From positions 1 through 64,000 of the IMG/VR virus record IMGVR_UViG_3300044714_000024: a stretch of 64,000 nucleotides of DNA; one strand, written 5' to 3'. Of this stretch, positions 7,920 through 16,357 are shown in pieces. The DNA comes from a virus. The position numbers were made by a program, and so were the translations under genes. The notes under the pieces were generated by a model, which searched no databases, was not told where the DNA came from, and saw only the letters and a program-made list of their open reading frames with translations. Every line of letters begins with the position of its first letter. The first letter of the stretch is position 1.

Positions 7920-8261
7920 ATGGCAAATTGGGAAAATCGGACCTATCGGGTTTTGCAGACGAGCCACATCAACGGCGCCATTGCCGAAGTGGGCGAAATC
8001 GTCACGATCAAGATTGATCGCGACACATGGCGGCCGGGACCAAATCTGCAAGAAGTCGAGGTTGGCGAACAAAAGCATACGCCCGCGCAGCAGGCCGAAG
8101 GTGACGGCATGGCCGCGCTGACCAAAGAGGCCGCCGACAAACAAGCCGCCAGGGAAGCGAAGCCGGAAGCGGAAGAAAAGTTGCCGCTCGAACCGGAGCC
8201 GCCGCGCGCAGAGACAACGCCAGAAGCGCCGCAGCCGAATCAACCGAGCAATCCGGCGTAA
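7920..8261 (+). CDS. Hypothetical protein with SH3-like N-terminus and disordered tail
   Basis: 113 residues, aaggaggagaat-type ribosome site. The first 45 residues (YRVLQTSHINGAIAEVGEIVTIKI) have the strand pattern of a small beta-barrel. The remainder is Ala/Glu/Pro-rich and probably disordered. It is conserved in position only, as a spacer between head and tail genes. Confidence 0.5.
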   Translation: MANWENRTYRVLQTSHINGAIAEVGEIVTIKIDRDTWRPGPNLQEVEVGEQKHTPAQQAEGDGMAALTKEAADKQAAREAKPEAEEKLPLEPEPPRAETTPEAPQPNQPSNPA

Positions 8262-8296
8262 TTGCCACTTGCCTCATTGAGAAGAAGGAGGTACAA

Positions 8297-8389
8297 ATAG
8301 CGAACCGACGCCGCCCCGGCAAGGGCAAGCATCGGCTCTGGCCACCCCCGAAGGAGACTCGGAAATGGATGCCGCCCAAGATACCCTGA
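8297..8389 (+). CDS. Possible 30-residue ORF whose start position reads ATA
   Basis: A strong ribosome site (aaggagg, 8286-8292) is followed 5 nt later by ATA, then an open frame ANRRRPGKGKHRLWPPPKET ending at 8389, where no ATG or GTG is present. It may be a small basic protein whose ATG mutated to ATA, or one started at a non-standard codon. It overlaps the endonuclease start at 8365. Confidence 0.25.
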   Translation: MANRRRPGKGKHRLWPPPKETRKWMPPKIP

Positions 8390-9042
8390 ATCCGCCCAAA
8401 CTCAAGACCTGTACGGCTTGCGGGATTGCGAAGCCGCTTGTTGAGTTTTTTCAAGATAAGCGCCGCAAGGAACCACGGGCTACCTGTAAAGAATGCGGCA
8501 AGGAGTACTATAGAGCTTGGTATCATCAGCGAGAAAATGCGCTGAACTTGGCTCGGGCTGCACAAAAGAAGAAAAAACAAGACCGGGAGTGGCAGGAAGT
8601 TCTAGATGGCGGTCGGGTTTGTGTTACTTGCGGAGAAAATAAACCAATCACGGAGTTTTTTAAGCATAGCCGTTCGTCGCGAGGATATAAGCGTATCTGT
8701 AAGGCTTGTGAAATAGCGGGACTCAAACGTTGGCGTCACGAAAATCCAGAGGACGCGAGAAAACGCGCAAGAGCGGCCCGCATTCGTATGGATTATGGAA
8801 TGTCTACTCTTGAGTTTCAGGCGATGGTTGAAGCACAAGAAAACTGCTGTAAAATATGTGACAAAGAATTTCACCCGGACGGTGGTTATGCTGGCCCATA
8901 TGTTGACCATAACCACTCGACAGGAAAAGTACGTGAACTTCTTTGTTTCGAGTGTAACAGCGGCTTGGGTCGTTTTAAGGATAATCCAGAATTGCTAAAG
9001 CGCGCAGCGTCCTATTTGGAAAAACATAAATCAGATGGATGA
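8365..9042 (+). CDS. Recombination endonuclease VII-family (HNH-like) nuclease
   Basis: 225 residues. Two N-terminal CxxC-type zinc ribbons (CTACGIAKPLVEFF ... CKECG; CVTCGENKPITEFF ... CKAC) are followed by a basic linker and a C-terminal endonuclease VII signature: CKICDKEF, then VDHNHSTGKVRELLCFECN and GLGRFKDNPELLKRAASYL. The His/Asn residues of DHNHSTG are the expected metal and catalytic residues. Such genes sit between phage structural genes as free-standing, homing-type endonucleases. Its AT content is visibly higher than that of its neighbours, suggesting separate acquisition. It overlaps the next gene by 8 bp. Confidence 0.85.
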   Translation: MDAAQDTLNPPKLKTCTACGIAKPLVEFFQDKRRKEPRATCKECGKEYYRAWYHQRENALNLARAAQKKKKQDREWQEVLDGGRVCVTCGENKPITEFFKHSRSSRGYKRICKACEIAGLKRWRHENPEDARKRARAARIRMDYGMSTLEFQAMVEAQENCCKICDKEFHPDGGYAGPYVDHNHSTGKVRELLCFECNSGLGRFKDNPELLKRAASYLEKHKSDG

Positions 9043-9826
9043 TGTCACGATCAGTAATTTAGCCTTAGACGCCATAGGCGCGCGTTTCAGCCTTACGTCA
9101 CTACAGCCGCCGTTGCCGCCGCCCAATGCAGTAGTGGTCAGCCGGCGCTATCAGGTTACGATGGACAGTCTTTTTAGATCAGCGCATTGGAATTTTGCGA
9201 GATTTCAGCGCCACGGCGTTGTACTGAAAGCCGCGCAAGGAACCCCGGAAAATCCCAACGGTACAACGCTACCAATTCCTCCTTATCCCTGGCAGTATGC
9301 CTATCAATACCCCGCAGATTGTTTGCTCGCGCGTTATTTGCTCTGCAATCAGCCTTTGACGGGGAGTGGCAATCCATTTCCCGCAGGCGTGACGACAACG
9401 CCGCTGTGGCCGTTTGGCAATCCCGGTTATAAATTTGTGGTGGCGAACGATACGGATGTGGCAGGGAATCAAATAAAAGTTATTCTGACCGATCTGGAAT
9501 TCGCGGATATTGTCTATACGGGGCGAGTGACGAACGTCGATCTTTGGGACGCTCACTTTCAGAACGCGGCGATTGCGACTCTTGGGGCGTGGTTGGTCAA
9601 TCCTCTCGCTCGAAATGCAATAGTCCTCAAAGAGCAAATCGAGATCGCAACGTCGGTGGTGCAGTCGGCGCGAATCTCGGATGGCAATGAGGGAATTACT
9701 TCCATAGATCACGTGCCCGATTGGATGGCCGTTCGTGGAATAACCGGCTACGGTCTCGGTTGGGACACGGCAATGTGTTATTACGGTTGGTCAAGTTTGG
9801 GATTTCCTGGGGGCGGGTTTGTGTGA
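9035..9826 (+). CDS. Tail tubular protein A (gp11-like adaptor)
   Basis: 263 residues. The N-terminal ISNLALDAIGARFSLTSLQP and VSRRYQVTMDSLFRSAHWNFA pattern is that of the T7 gp11-type adaptor, which joins the portal to the tail nozzle. WPFGNPGYKFVVANDTD and the C-terminal helix also fit. It is directly followed by the gp12-like gene (adjacent, 0 bp), as in T7-like phages. The start at 9035 overlaps the end of the endonuclease gene. Confidence 0.85.
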   Translation: MDDVTISNLALDAIGARFSLTSLQPPLPPPNAVVVSRRYQVTMDSLFRSAHWNFARFQRHGVVLKAAQGTPENPNGTTLPIPPYPWQYAYQYPADCLLARYLLCNQPLTGSGNPFPAGVTTTPLWPFGNPGYKFVVANDTDVAGNQIKVILTDLEFADIVYTGRVTNVDLWDAHFQNAAIATLGAWLVNPLARNAIVLKEQIEIATSVVQSARISDGNEGITSIDHVPDWMAVRGITGYGLGWDTAMCYYGWSSLGFPGGGFV

Positions 9827-12800
9827 ATGACAACGCCGATCATAAAATCGTCGTTCTCAAGCGGCGAAGTGTCGCCGTCATTATATGGTCGCGTGGATTT
9901 AGCGGGTTGGCATAAAGCCTGCTCCGTATCTCGTAATTTCTTTGTTTCATATAAAGGTGGATTACTGAGTCGCGGCGGCCTCGCTTATGTAGGGGTCTGC
10001 AAGCAAGCCGCTTCCGCAAGCTCCATTCCTCCGCGCAATATCGAATTCACGTTCAATATTTTCCAGTCGTATATCCTGGAATTCGGCGAACTCTATATGC
10101 GTGTGGTCGCCAATGGCGGCTATGTGACCGAGGCTGCGTTTACGGTTACGGGAGCGACGCAGGCCAATCCATGCGTGCTCACGATACCGGGACACAATTT
10201 CGTCGTCGGCGATTGGATTTTTCTTATCGGTCTCGGCGGCATGATTCAGTTGGATGCACGCACAGTCATTGTGCGCAGCGTCGCTGGAAATAATGTGACA
10301 ATCGAGGATGTCTTTGGCGTTCCAATCAATTCTCTTGCCTATAATGCTTACACCGTGGGTGGAACGGCGGCGCGACTCTACACGCTGATCACGCCATATC
10401 ACGCCATCGATCTGCCTTATCTAAAATACGTGCAAAGCGCCGACACGATGTCGCTGACCTGCATCAATCAGGCGACCCAGACCGAATACCAGCCGCAGGA
10501 ATTAAGCCGTCTCGCTGCAAACAATTGGACCATAGCTCCACCAGCTTTTGCTGCGTCCATAGCTGCGCCGGCGACTTGTACGGTCACGGGGACCGCTTAT
10601 TCGGCGGGGCCGGGGCCGGCGGCTTACGGGTATGTCGTTACGGCCATCGACAGCACGACCGGAGACGAAAGCGAGCCGTCTCCGATTGGCGTTGTTACGA
10701 ACGTGGTGGATATTGCCGGGCAGTTCGGCACCAACACGGTCAGTTGGACCGCTGTACCCAATGCCGGGAGTTACAATGTTTATCGTGCCACGCCAGATTA
10801 TACCAACACAGGGAATTTTGCCGGGCAGTTATTTGGTTTTGTCGGTTCCTCCCGGTCGGTCACTTGGCAGGACACCAACATCATTCCCGACTTCACCACG
10901 ACGCCGCCGGAACATCTTAATCCGTTTGCGCCGGGGCAGATCGTCAACGTTGGGACGATACCCGCGACGGGGGTGTTTGCCGCAGCAACTACGACGGCGG
11001 CGATCAACACGACGACGGGATCGCAAGGAATCATCCAACCGATTGTCTCGGGTGGATTCGTGGTAGCGGGCAACGTCCTCAACGGCGGCCAAAAATACAG
11101 CCCCGGCGACACCGTGACGTTCACGGATTCCGGTTCGGGAGATACCGTGGTAGCCCCGCTCATCCTTGGTCCGCAGTCAGGAACTTATCCGGGTGTCACG
11201 GCATACTTTCAACAACGGCGGACTTATGCGTTTTCGCTAATGGCGCCCGACACCTACGAAATGTCGCAGCCGGGATCGTATCTCAATTTCGATTCGGCCG
11301 ATCCTCCCATTGATTCTGATGCGATCACGGGAACGCCGTGGGGCGAGCAGATCAACGGCATTCAGTGGATGCGGCCGATGCCGGGAGGGCTTGTTACGTT
11401 TACGGGCGGTACGACGTGGCAAGTGTCTGGAACGTCCGGGGCTGGCTCGCCCATAACTCCCTCGCAACAGAACGCGCAAGCGCAGGAAGGCATTGGTTCC
11501 TCGCCGACGCTCGCGCCGATCCGAATCCGAAACAATCTGCTCTACGTCGATTCGCTCAATGGGTTCGTGAACGAGATCAATTATAATTTCTATTTCAACA
11601 TCTATACCGGGCAGGACATTACGCTTTTGTCGAGTCATCTGTTCCAGGACACGACTTTGGGGCAGTGGGCGCTTTCATTCAGTCCTTATCGGTTGATCTG
11701 GGTGGTCAGGAACGACGGCAAGATGCTGTCTCTGACTTACATCGCCGAGCAGGAAATGCGCGGTTGGGCGCGGCACGATACGCTCGGGTTGTTTGCGTCT
11801 GTCGCGGTCGCTTCGGAACCTCCGGTCAATGCGGCTTATTTCATCGTCAAGCGGTATGTCTCTGGCAAAGGCCAGTGGGTTTACATGCAAGAGCGCATGG
11901 ACAATCGGTTGTGGCAGAATGTGGAGCAGTCGTATTGCCTCGATAGTGCGCTTTCCCTTCCACAACCTGCGCCGAATGCGAATCTCGTGGCGTCTGCCGC
12001 AAAAGGTCCGGGTGGGGTGAAGCTTGGGGCCGTGATTCTTGGTGGCAATAGTTATTCGGCGACGCCGGCCGGGCAGATCGTCGATGACGCGGGAACCGGC
12101 TCGGGTGCCGTGGTGACGGCGTTCACCGTTGTTGGGGGCGTGATAACCGGCCTAACGATCACGCCCGGCATCAATTACCAGAAGCCGCGAATCATCGTCA
12201 CGGACGCGACGGGATCTGGTGCGGATATCTCCTTGGTGGTCGATAATACCGTGATGTTTACGGCGGATGGCGCCGTGTTCTCAGTGGCCAACAACGGGGC
12301 TGTGCTGCGCACGGGTGGGGGTATCGGAACCAGCGTCTTATACGTCTCCCCGACCCAGATAACCGCACAGGTGGCGCCGCAAGCGGCGATTGCGACCACG
12401 TTGCCGAACGATCCGAACAATATGCCGGCGCCGGCTGTGGCTGGGTCTTGGACTCTCACTCAGCCGATTACGACGGTTCTTGGGCTTGAGCATTTGGAAG
12501 GGATGACGGTCAATGCGCTGTGCGACGGAACGCCGGTCGTGGGGCTTTTGGTGGTCAATGGGTCGGTGACTTTGCCAAATCCGGCGAGCCAGGTGCTTAT
12601 CGGACTTCCTTTCATCGCACAGGCACAGTCGATGCACGCCGACATGCCGGGTGAATTGATCCAGGGCAAGCGCAAGCGGATTCAAGGGGTGGCCGTGAGG
12701 CTCGCGAATTCTCGCGGCATCAAGCTCGGGCAGGATCAGCCTATCGCTGCTCAACAGCCGAATCAGATCGAGATTCCGTGGGATCAGGCGCCGAATCTGA

Positions 12801-13021
12801 TGACGCAACTCACGGAACCGAACGCGCTTGCGGGCGCGGGGAATGCCGTGCAGTTGTTCTCAGGTGACAAATACGTGGTGATCGCGGGGGATTATTCGAC
12901 AACGGATGGTCAGCCGTCGCCGGGCATGGTAGCGGTGGAGCAAGACCTTCCATTGCCTTGTGAAATACTGGCGTTCATTCCCGAACTGGAAGTGGGCGAT
13001 ACTGGCGATTCTCATGCTTAA
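9827..13021 (+). CDS. Tail tubular protein B (gp12-like nozzle)
   Basis: 1064 residues, longer than T7 gp12 (about 790). The opening IIKSSFSSGEVSPSLYGRVD and SVSRNFFVSYKGGLLSRGGL is the gp12 family signature, as are QQRRTYAFSLMAPDTYEMSQ and the WVVRNDGKMLSLTYIAEQE region. Extra length comes from Gly/Thr-rich beta repeats around residues 230-430 and 720-860 (YGYVVTAIDSTTGDESEPSP is fibronectin III-like), which may add surface binding. It forms the tail tube/nozzle through which DNA is ejected. Confidence 0.88.
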   Translation: MTTPIIKSSFSSGEVSPSLYGRVDLAGWHKACSVSRNFFVSYKGGLLSRGGLAYVGVCKQAASASSIPPRNIEFTFNIFQSYILEFGELYMRVVANGGYVTEAAFTVTGATQANPCVLTIPGHNFVVGDWIFLIGLGGMIQLDARTVIVRSVAGNNVTIEDVFGVPINSLAYNAYTVGGTAARLYTLITPYHAIDLPYLKYVQSADTMSLTCINQATQTEYQPQELSRLAANNWTIAPPAFAASIAAPATCTVTGTAYSAGPGPAAYGYVVTAIDSTTGDESEPSPIGVVTNVVDIAGQFGTNTVSWTAVPNAGSYNVYRATPDYTNTGNFAGQLFGFVGSSRSVTWQDTNIIPDFTTTPPEHLNPFAPGQIVNVGTIPATGVFAAATTTAAINTTTGSQGIIQPIVSGGFVVAGNVLNGGQKYSPGDTVTFTDSGSGDTVVAPLILGPQSGTYPGVTAYFQQRRTYAFSLMAPDTYEMSQPGSYLNFDSADPPIDSDAITGTPWGEQINGIQWMRPMPGGLVTFTGGTTWQVSGTSGAGSPITPSQQNAQAQEGIGSSPTLAPIRIRNNLLYVDSLNGFVNEINYNFYFNIYTGQDITLLSSHLFQDTTLGQWALSFSPYRLIWVVRNDGKMLSLTYIAEQEMRGWARHDTLGLFASVAVASEPPVNAAYFIVKRYVSGKGQWVYMQERMDNRLWQNVEQSYCLDSALSLPQPAPNANLVASAAKGPGGVKLGAVILGGNSYSATPAGQIVDDAGTGSGAVVTAFTVVGGVITGLTITPGINYQKPRIIVTDATGSGADISLVVDNTVMFTADGAVFSVANNGAVLRTGGGIGTSVLYVSPTQITAQVAPQAAIATTLPNDPNNMPAPAVAGSWTLTQPITTVLGLEHLEGMTVNALCDGTPVVGLLVVNGSVTLPNPASQVLIGLPFIAQAQSMHADMPGELIQGKRKRIQGVAVRLANSRGIKLGQDQPIAAQQPNQIEIPWDQAPNLMTQLTEPNALAGAGNAVQLFSGDKYVVIAGDYSTTDGQPSPGMVAVEQDLPLPCEILAFIPELEVGDTGDSHA

Positions 13022-13550
13022 CATGAACGGCTATGCTCATACGAAAGTACCGCTGCATCTTGAGCCTGTGCAGCGTGGCTACACTATCGAGCCAACCGAG
13101 GTCGGTCATATCTACCAATTAGCGGAGACTTTGCGCGAGCAAGACCGATTGGAGATTCTGAATCTCGGTTTTGGGGTCAAGAAAGCACTTTGGCGGGCCT
13201 ATCGTAATTCGATCATGTGTAAGACGGCATTGGTGGCTGACAAGGTTGCGGCGATTTGGGGCTTGGGAATCGGTTTGCGTGCGGGTGTTAGTCCTTTGTC
13301 CGATCTTGGAGTCCCGTGGTTGCATACATCGGTTGCTATCGAGTCTGTGCCTTTCTCTTTTGTCCGAGTAGCCAAGGTAGAGTTGGCAGCTATGTTGAAG
13401 CTAAGACCACGACTTGAATCGTTCGTGGCTGCTGACTATGCGCAGGCAATTAAATTTCTTCGGATTTTGGGCTTTGCTGTGGAAAAACCGGAAGTGGTTG
13501 GGCTTGGTGGTGCGCTGTACTGTAGGTTTCACATGGGCTTTGACGCTTAA
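13014..13550 (+). CDS. Gp13-like internal virion/assembly protein (DUF2833-type)
   Basis: 178 residues from the ATG at 13014, which overlaps the upstream stop. VPLHLEPVQRGYTIEPTEVG and the GNAT-like layout (FSFVRVAKVELAAMLKLRPR, then YAQAIKFLRILGFAVEKPE) fit the phage Gp13/DUF2833 family that follows gp12 in T7-like phages and helps virion assembly. It lies between the nozzle and gp14-like genes. The AT content is a little higher than in its neighbours. Confidence 0.65.
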   Translation: MLNMNGYAHTKVPLHLEPVQRGYTIEPTEVGHIYQLAETLREQDRLEILNLGFGVKKALWRAYRNSIMCKTALVADKVAAIWGLGIGLRAGVSPLSDLGVPWLHTSVAIESVPFSFVRVAKVELAAMLKLRPRLESFVAADYAQAIKFLRILGFAVEKPEVVGLGGALYCRFHMGFDA

Positions 13551-13559
13551 AGGATTAAA

Positions 13560-14084
13560 ATGGGTGCGGTGCTCGCTCCGTTAATGTTGGTTGGAGGATT
13601 GGCTGGCGCTGGCCTCAGCGCCGCTGGTTCCTACGGCTCCATGGAGGCATCATCGAGGAATGCGGCCTATCAAGCACAAGTCGCGGCGAATAATGCCACC
13701 ATCGCCATGAAGAACGCCGCAATGGATACGCAGTCGGGGGAGATTGCGGCGGGAAATCAGGGCTTAAAGACGCGTGCTGCGGTCGGTAAGACGCTGGCGC
13801 AGCAAGGGGCTTCGGGAATCGATGTCAATACCGGCTCAGCGCCCAAGGTGCGTGCGGCCGAAAGCGAACTCGGGATGATGGATGCGTTGACGATACGCTC
13901 CAATGCGGCGAAGAAGGCTTACGCGGATACGGTTGCGGCTACAGGGGATACGGCGGAATCGCAGTTGCTTACATCGGAATCGCAACAAGCATCGGCTGCG
14001 GCGCCGGTTTCTGCGCTCGGGACGTTCCTTAGTGGGGCGTCGAGTGCGGGTGGAAGCTACGCGAAGTATCTACAAACGTCGTGA
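13560..14084 (+). CDS. Internal virion protein (gp14-like)
   Basis: 174 residues. Hydrophobic N-terminus (APLMLVGGLAGAGLSAAGSY) followed by Ala/Gln/Asn-rich helix (YQAQVAANNATIAMKNAAMD) and the GKTLAQQGASGIDVNTGSA motif seen in gp14-type internal core proteins, which form part of the ejected channel. Context (Gp13-like before, lysozyme-type internal protein after) agrees. Confidence 0.75.
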   Translation: MGAVLAPLMLVGGLAGAGLSAAGSYGSMEASSRNAAYQAQVAANNATIAMKNAAMDTQSGEIAAGNQGLKTRAAVGKTLAQQGASGIDVNTGSAPKVRAAESELGMMDALTIRSNAAKKAYADTVAATGDTAESQLLTSESQQASAAAPVSALGTFLSGASSAGGSYAKYLQTS

Positions 14085-14093
14085 TGACAATGG

Positions 14094-14137
14094 GTCACGA
14101 TTCTTCCTTCTTGGGATAGGCACCGGATTCGGTCAAC
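14094..14137 (+). repeat. Repeat family B, copy 1, abutting a start codon
   Basis: GTCACG at the left end and ACCGGATTCGGTCAAC at the right end, ending exactly at the ATG of the next gene. The conserved right end can fold as a small hairpin (ACCG-gatt-CGGT). Related copies: 27620-27663, 28907-28955, 29250-29298 (inverted), 43955-43999 and 47152-47199. Confidence 0.6.
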
Positions 14138-16357
14138 ATGGCGCCGCAGATTCTTAACGTGGAATTTCCTGAAATAAATCCCTCGGGTGCCCCGTCCGAC
14201 GATTACGAGCGCATTCCGTCGTCGCCTAATATGTTCGGTGCATTTGGCGCGGAGGCTGCAAAGCAGACAGGCGAAGGATTGGTCAAGGCGGCGGACACTG
14301 GCCTTTCCTATCTGACCCAACAGAACGAATACAACAATCAGATTCACGCCAGCGAATTGCATTCGTGGTTTTCCGATCAAGCAGGCGATCTGGTCTCCAA
14401 GCACTCCGAGTTGCAGGGCCGTGCAGCGCTCGATGATCTTCCTAACCTGAAAACAAAAATTGCCGACCTGCAAACGCAGGCTGAATCGCAGGCCGGGAAC
14501 CTCCCGACAAAGGCTCTTGTCGCCGGCAATACGCGCCGGACGATGGATTGGCTTATCGGGGCCGCTACGCACCATGCCGACGCCCAGCATACCGCATGGG
14601 CCACAAAGACGGCGGCGGATAATATTGTCTCGGCGTCGAATATCGGCGGCCTCGCGATTCAGACGGGGGACTTCAACAAGCTCGATCAACAATTCGATAT
14701 TATTGGCAAGGAGGCTCACAACTATTTCGATCCGATGGGCTATGACGCGCAGACGTTGGATGTCGAAGTCTCCAAGTACCGAGGGAATGCGGTCAAGAAT
14801 TGGGTTGAAACGGCGGCCACAAATCAGAATGACCCCGATGCTCTCACTCATGCAGTACAGATTTATCAGAAATACGCATCCGACATCGATCCGGCAAGCC
14901 GGCTTACGATTTCCAGGGAATTGAATACGAAAGTGTTTAATCGCACGGTCGATAGGCTGTCGAATTATTATATAAGTGGTTCAGTCGCAGGACTCAATCC
15001 AAGTTTTGTTGCCGGGCTCAAACAATCCGAAGGCTATAAGGACAAACCATATTGGGATGTCAATCATTGGAGCGTCGGCTACGGCACGCCAGCTTCTGGG
15101 CCAGATGAAAAAGCCGACAGATTCACTCTTGAGGGCAGGTTTGAAGATAAAGTGACTGAGGCGGCAAGCGTTGTCGATTTGGTCAATCCACATCTTGATC
15201 CAGGAACCCGCGCGGCCCTCACATCGCTGACGTTCAATACTGGACAAAAGTGGGTGAATTCCGGGCTGGGCGACGCCATCCGTAATGGCGATCTAATGAA
15301 AGCGCAGGAGCTTTTCCGGCAATATAATCAGGTCGGCGGTAAGTTCGATCAGTCCATAGCCGACAGGCGCAATCGCGAAGCGGAATGGTTCGGGCGCCAG
15401 GATGCGCAGGGCGTACCTAAGCCCGATCCCGCTGCGCTGATTCAACGAGTGCGAACCGATCCGGCTTTCGAAAATAGACCGGAACTGCAAAAGGCGGTGG
15501 AGCAGAATATTCTGTCCAAGACCGCGATGCAGGAGCGCGCCGACGTACTACAGGCCAAGCAACAAAAGGAAACATCCGACGCGACCGAATGGGAAGTGTT
15601 CAAGAATATCCATTCCGACAAGCCATCGGTCACGATGGACATGATCGATAAACTTCCGCTCACGGTCGAAGCAAAGAAACGGATGGTCGAACAGTTAGAT
15701 AAAGTCACGGGATCGAATGAGAAGGCGGAAAAAACTTACGGTGCAGGTTTTTACGATATGTACCGTCGTATTCATCTGCCCGAAGGCGATCCCGATAGAG
15801 TGACTGACGGCGGGCAACTCTATGGGCACGTTGGGCCGCAGGGCGATTTGACTGTCGCGGGTGTCGATAAGCTTGTTACCGAAATCCAAGCAAGAAAATC
15901 CCCCGAAGGCGTTGCCGAATCCGAAATGAAAGCGCAGTTTTTGAAGAACGCGCGGGCACAGATCACAGGAACGGATGAGGGTCTGCACATCAAAGACCCG
16001 AAAGGCGATGAACTTTATTTGAAGTTTCTGGCGCAAGTGCTGCCGATGTACGATGCCGCGCGCAAAGAGGGGAAATCCGCGCCGACATTGTTCAATCCCG
16101 ATAGTCCCGATTATCTCGGCAAAGCCATTGCGGGATTCCGCCGGCCAATGGATCAGTGGTATGCCGACACGATTCACGATCAGGCATCGCCCTCAACTTT
16201 CGACGTAACCAAAGTCAAATCGCTTGACGATTTAGTTACGGCGTATCGCGCCGGGAACGTCGATAAGGCGACCGCCGATGCTACCGCGATTGCGCATGGT
16301 TGGGCAATGCGCAAGCCTTCTCCCATGCCGATGCCGACCGTTCCGATGAGTCAGTGA
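14138..16357 (+). CDS. Internal virion protein with GH24-type lysozyme domain
   Basis: 739 residues. Residues about 281-425 form a T4-type lysozyme domain: Glu298 in KQSEGYKD is the catalytic acid, Asp307 in YWDVNHWSVGYG is the second, with Ser at the usual Thr position; then LTSLTFNTGQKWVNSGLGDA and DRRNREAEWF. The flanks are long helical regions (QTQAESQAGNLPTKALVAGN; EVFKNIHSDKPSVTMDMIDK). In T7-like and related phages, internal proteins of this layout open peptidoglycan during DNA ejection. A family B repeat directly precedes the ATG. The stop overlaps the next start (TGATG). Confidence 0.8.
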   Translation: MAPQILNVEFPEINPSGAPSDDYERIPSSPNMFGAFGAEAAKQTGEGLVKAADTGLSYLTQQNEYNNQIHASELHSWFSDQAGDLVSKHSELQGRAALDDLPNLKTKIADLQTQAESQAGNLPTKALVAGNTRRTMDWLIGAATHHADAQHTAWATKTAADNIVSASNIGGLAIQTGDFNKLDQQFDIIGKEAHNYFDPMGYDAQTLDVEVSKYRGNAVKNWVETAATNQNDPDALTHAVQIYQKYASDIDPASRLTISRELNTKVFNRTVDRLSNYYISGSVAGLNPSFVAGLKQSEGYKDKPYWDVNHWSVGYGTPASGPDEKADRFTLEGRFEDKVTEAASVVDLVNPHLDPGTRAALTSLTFNTGQKWVNSGLGDAIRNGDLMKAQELFRQYNQVGGKFDQSIADRRNREAEWFGRQDAQGVPKPDPAALIQRVRTDPAFENRPELQKAVEQNILSKTAMQERADVLQAKQQKETSDATEWEVFKNIHSDKPSVTMDMIDKLPLTVEAKKRMVEQLDKVTGSNEKAEKTYGAGFYDMYRRIHLPEGDPDRVTDGGQLYGHVGPQGDLTVAGVDKLVTEIQARKSPEGVAESEMKAQFLKNARAQITGTDEGLHIKDPKGDELYLKFLAQVLPMYDAARKEGKSAPTLFNPDSPDYLGKAIAGFRRPMDQWYADTIHDQASPSTFDVTKVKSLDDLVTAYRAGNVDKATADATAIAHGWAMRKPSPMPMPTVPMSQ

